Of a DNA stretch of 8,747 nt, positions 6,576 through 8,747 are shown one piece after another. The position numbers and the translations under genes are program-made. Position 1 is the first letter of the stretch, and the number at the start of each line of letters is the position of its first letter. The stretch spans positions 1 to 8,747 of the forward strand of contig JBFYTF010000303.1 of assembly GCA_041300865.1 (NCBI GenBank), written 5' to 3'. The notes beneath the pieces are model-generated. The model had not been told where the DNA came from. It did not search any database and saw only the letters and a list, made by a program, of their open reading frames with translations. Origin of the DNA: JAAYZQ01 sp041300865. GTDB lineage: Bacteria > Chloroflexota > Anaerolineae > JAAYZQ01.

Positions 6576-7367
6576 ATGCGTCGCTTTCGCCTCACCACCA
6601 CCGCGCTGTTGTTCGCAGCCGTGCTGGCCCTGGTCGGCTGTGACTTGTCTACTGGATCCCAAGGCCGGGCAACTCCTACGGCCGCGGAGACCGGAATACC
6701 GCCCGATGGGGATGCTCCGGACGACACCACCCTGGCGGTAACCGTCGAAGAAGAGCCGTTTACGTTGTCCGACCTGTCAGCTATGTCCCCTGTGCAGATC
6801 TCTGCCGCGGGCGAGACGTACGAGGGTGTGCCCATCCTCGACCTCCTGGCCGCGGCCAACGTCACGGGTGTTCTGTCTATCACTCTCGTGGCGCGCGATG
6901 CCGTGACGATGGAGCTGGGCGTTGAGGCCTTGACCCCGGAAAGCATCCTGGCCCTTACCCCGGACAACGTCCTCATGGCGGTGGTCCCCGGGCTGAGTGC
7001 CGACCAGTGGCTGCGGGACGTGGTGGTCATCGACACCGAGCCGGAAGCGCGGGTGGCCCTGGCCGTGGGCGAAAATCTCTTTGCGCTTGAGGAGCTGCGT
7101 GCGTTGCAGAGCGTCGAGGTTGAGGCCAACGGCGAAAGCTACGAGGGTGTGCGCATCCTCGATCTGCTGAGCGCGAGCGGCCGTGCCGATGCCGTGACCT
7201 TTATCCTCGTGAACCGGCAGGGGCAAAATGCCGAGATCCCCGTGAAGGAACTTACCGCCGAAAGCATAATGGCCTTCGGCCAGGACGACCGTCTGGACGC
7301 CGTGCTGCCCGGTCTGGCGGACAAGTACTGGCTGCAAGACGTCGTCGAGATCCGCACCACACCCTGA
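6576..7367 (+). CDS. Lipoprotein of two tandem sulfite-oxidase-like (YEGV-LDLL) repeats
   Basis: This is a 263-residue protein. Ribosome site GGAGGAG (6563-6569) lies six bases before the ATG. It has a signal peptide with Arg-rich start, a hydrophobic core and lipobox LVGC (C22), so it should be lipid-anchored outside the membrane. A Thr/Pro/Asp-rich linker (23-52) follows. The rest is two repeats (about 53-156 and 160-263) aligning without gaps at a period of 107 residues; I count about 47 identities in 104. Shared motifs are YEGVxILDLL (82 and 189), LTxESIxA (119 and 226), and PGL...WLxDVVxIxTxP at each end. The YEGV-LDLL and WLxDV elements recall part of the oxidoreductase molybdopterin-binding (sulfite oxidase) fold. 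The only Cys in the protein is the lipidated one, so the usual Mo-ligating Cys is missing. A binding or structural role is more likely than redox catalysis. The neighbours do not indicate a function. Confidence 0.8.
   Translation: MRRFRLTTTALLFAAVLALVGCDLSTGSQGRATPTAAETGIPPDGDAPDDTTLAVTVEEEPFTLSDLSAMSPVQISAAGETYEGVPILDLLAAANVTGVLSITLVARDAVTMELGVEALTPESILALTPDNVLMAVVPGLSADQWLRDVVVIDTEPEARVALAVGENLFALEELRALQSVEVEANGESYEGVRILDLLSASGRADAVTFILVNRQGQNAEIPVKELTAESIMAFGQDDRLDAVLPGLADKYWLQDVVEIRTTP
6732..7364 (+). repeat. Internal tandem duplication within the lipoprotein gene (321-bp period)
   Basis: Two coding repeats, 6732-7043 and 7053-7364, are related at the protein level without insertions or deletions. 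At DNA level the best preserved stretch is TACGAGGGTGTG, identical at 6819-6830 and 7140-7151, exactly 321 bases apart and followed by near-identical CATCCTCGA. Overall nucleotide divergence suggests an old duplication rather than an assembly error. Confidence 0.85.
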
Positions 7368-7386
7368 GCGGGCCGGCCCGCGCTTT
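7368..7386 (+). terminator. Weak terminator-like palindrome after the lipoprotein gene
   Basis: GCGGGCCGGCCCGC (7368-7381) is a perfect 14-base palindrome starting directly after the TGA stop. As a hairpin it gives a 5-bp stem with a CCGG loop, followed by GCTTT. The short stem and short T-run make termination uncertain, and the -35 of the next promoter overlaps its 3' edge. Confidence 0.4.
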
Positions 7387-7412
7387 ACATTGCTTTCCAA
7401 ATCGGCTATACT
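7384..7412 (+). promoter_or_regulatory. Sigma-70 type promoter for the GH5-like lipoprotein
   Basis: TTTACA (7384-7389, 5 of 6), a 17-base spacer and TATACT (7407-7412, 5 of 6) make a good promoter. Transcription would begin near 7420, giving a leader of about 75 bases before the ATG at 7495. Confidence 0.7.
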
Positions 7413-7452
7413 AGCGTCGAGGGAGTCGCGTCGCTTTGGTACACGTACTACT

Positions 7453-7478
7453 ATGGGCGCGCAACTGGACGCGCCCAT
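7453..7478 (+). promoter_or_regulatory. 9-bp leader hairpin upstream of the GH5-like gene
   Basis: ATGGGCGCG (7453-7461) and CGCGCCCAT (7470-7478) are perfectly complementary around an 8-base loop, CAACTGGA. The hairpin lies in the predicted leader, ending 16 bases before the chosen ATG and leaving the GGTGGA ribosome site just outside. An in-frame ATG (7453) forms the 5' base of the stem. No T-run follows, so it is not an ordinary terminator; a translation or mRNA-stability element, or an operator, are possible. Confidence 0.4.
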
Positions 7479-7494
7479 CTGCGCGGTGGACGGA

Positions 7495-8747
7495 ATGCTG
7501 AGCCTGGACCTTCGACTGGTATTACTCACCCTGCTGGTCCTCCTGCTGGCAAGTTGCCAGGCAGGAGGTGAGGTGCCGGCACCACAGCTTGGGCCTACAG
7601 AGGTGGCACCCCTGCCCGTCGTGCCGCAGCCCACCGAGCCGGAGGCGGCGGCACTGGCCCTGGAGCCCGCACCCGCGCTCCGGGACGCGGCGCCCGAGGT
7701 GCATCGTATCCAGACGCGCGTTGTCGGCGGGGCCGGCGAGTTTTACGATCCGGTGACGGGCGAGACGTTCGTTGCCCGCGGAGCCAATTACCTGGACGTC
7801 CGGGAGGTGGTTCCCGGCGAGTTGTGGGAAGATTACATCTTTGGTGCCGATACATTCCGGCCGGACCTGGTTCGGGAGGTCTTTCACCACCTCGCCGAGC
7901 AAGGCTACAACACCGTCCGTCTGCACCTTGATCTCTGTGCTCACGGCCCGTCGTGTATCGGCCGGCCGGTCGGCACGGGCCTCAACCCGGAGTTCCTTGA
8001 TCACATGGTCGTCGTCATGAGGATTGCCGCTGCGGAGGGGTTGCACCTGATCATGGCGGCCAGCCGCGTGCCCGAGGACGGCCTCTACTGGGAGCGCTTT
8101 GCTGTGCATCATAGCTTCCAGGAAGGGCTGGAGAGCCTGGGTTCCCTGGACGAGAACGGCTACTATCTCCACCCGGCGGGTGTTGCCATGCAGGTCCAAT
8201 ACTGGAGCGACCTGATGTCGGACCTCGCACTAAGGGAGGCACCCTTTGAGGTGGTTCTCGGTTGGGAGTTGCAAAGCGAGTTCGCGCTGGAAGGCCACAA
8301 GCCCCCGCTGTCTCTGGACGCAGGCTCGGTGTCGCTGCCCGGCGGCGCGACCTATAACCTGGCGGATGCTGCGCAAAAGAGGCAGCTGGTAGCCGATGCT
8401 ACGTTGGCCTGGATGGAAGCCCTGGTGGCGGCCATTCACGAGGTCGATCCGGAAGCGCTCGTGGGGGCCGGCTTTGCGCCGTCCGCCTTGCGCGCTCCTG
8501 AGACGCGCGCAGCACGCTACGCGGACGTGGAGCCTCTCCTGGAAACGGCGCCCCTGGATTTTGTTGACCTGATCCTCCCCAGGCGAGGGTGGGACCTGTC
8601 GCCGTATCGCGCCACTCTGTCGTCTTCCCCGTGGCAGGCCCGGCCGGCTATCGTGGGCGAGATTGCCGCCCTGCGCTCCGAGCTTCCCTCGCTCGATGTA
8701 GCGGCGAGGCGTTTGCAGCAATGGATAGCCGGATCGTGCCTCTACGG
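7495..8747 (+). CDS. Lipoprotein glycoside hydrolase, GH5-like TIM barrel (C-terminus cut by window edge)
   Basis: The frame is open to the window end (417 residues seen). The ATG at 7495 is preceded by GGTGGA and directly begins a hydrophobic signal with lipobox LASC (C21), so the mature protein should be membrane-anchored and exported. An in-frame ATG at 7453 is possible but lies in a hairpin with no ribosome site. Residues 22-75 form a Pro/Ala/Glu-rich linker. The catalytic domain opens with EFYDPVTGETFVARGANY (82-99), a pattern typical of GH5-like barrels. QGYNTVRLHLDLC follows, then a helix-strand segment with LHLIMAAS. VLGWELQSE (255-262) holds Glu258 and Glu262, either of which could be the acid/base. 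IVGEIAALRSE holds Glu389 as nucleophile candidate. CAHGPSC contains a Cys pair that could form a disulfide outside the cytoplasm. The target polysaccharide is unknown; a beta-glucan or mannan is usual for such folds. Confidence 0.75.
   Translation, partial: MLSLDLRLVLLTLLVLLLASCQAGGEVPAPQLGPTEVAPLPVVPQPTEPEAAALALEPAPALRDAAPEVHRIQTRVVGGAGEFYDPVTGETFVARGANYLDVREVVPGELWEDYIFGADTFRPDLVREVFHHLAEQGYNTVRLHLDLCAHGPSCIGRPVGTGLNPEFLDHMVVVMRIAAAEGLHLIMAASRVPEDGLYWERFAVHHSFQEGLESLGSLDENGYYLHPAGVAMQVQYWSDLMSDLALREAPFEVVLGWELQSEFALEGHKPPLSLDAGSVSLPGGATYNLADAAQKRQLVADATLAWMEALVAAIHEVDPEALVGAGFAPSALRAPETRAARYADVEPLLETAPLDFVDLILPRRGWDLSPYRATLSSSPWQARPAIVGEIAALRSELPSLDVAARRLQQWIAGSCLY

Noticed and set aside
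6777..7634. A 285-codon minus-strand open frame opposite the lipoprotein
   Set aside because: Antisense to a gene with signal peptide, ribosome site and internal protein-level repeats; it crosses the terminator and the good promoter at 7384-7412.
7522..8199. A 225-codon minus-strand open frame opposite the GH5-like gene
   Set aside because: No motif, and the plus strand has a lipobox and glycosidase-like motifs in the same region.

Overview
This GC-rich window carries seven protein-coding genes in two divergent blocks around a control region at about 5586-5844. Gene style (cytosolic glycosidases next to sugar kinases, lipoproteins with Pro/Ala/Glu-rich linkers, dense palindromic GC repeats) resembles an environmental Chloroflexota (Anaerolineae-like) genome. 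That is an inference from style; no marker gene is present. I found no RNA gene, CRISPR array, insertion sequence or phage gene.

Minus-strand block (5585 down to 1, running off the left edge). Four tightly packed genes look like one operon driven by a near-consensus sigma-70 type promoter (TTGACA-17-TATCAT, 5676-5704). In transcription order they are: a cytosolic TIM-barrel glycosidase of the GH31/GH36 type; a small Asp/Glu/hydantoin racemase-superfamily protein whose start overlaps the previous stop by one base; an FGGY carbohydrate kinase; and a GH84 (O-GlcNAcase-like) glycosidase that continues, in frame and through a repeat-derived linker, into a metallo-beta-lactamase-fold domain cut by the window edge. 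None of the four has a visible signal peptide. The likely theme is intracellular breakdown of an imported glycoside or amino-sugar glycan with phosphorylation of a released sugar. No transporter or regulator is visible.

Plus-strand block (5845 to the right edge). First comes a 182-residue HD-domain-like protein in which the His of the HD dyad is Ile, followed by a clear hairpin terminator. Next is a lipoprotein made almost entirely of two ungapped 107-residue repeats carrying a YEGVxILDLL motif reminiscent of part of the sulfite-oxidase/molybdopterin oxidoreductase fold. Then, behind its own good promoter and a 9-bp leader hairpin, comes a lipoprotein glycoside hydrolase with a GH5-like TIM barrel, cut by the right edge. 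These three seem to be separate transcription units and need not share a function.

The points most worth a second look are the GH84-MBL fusion and its palindromic linker, the gene combination of the minus operon, the degenerate active sites of the racemase-like and HD-like proteins, and the tandem-duplicated lipoprotein.
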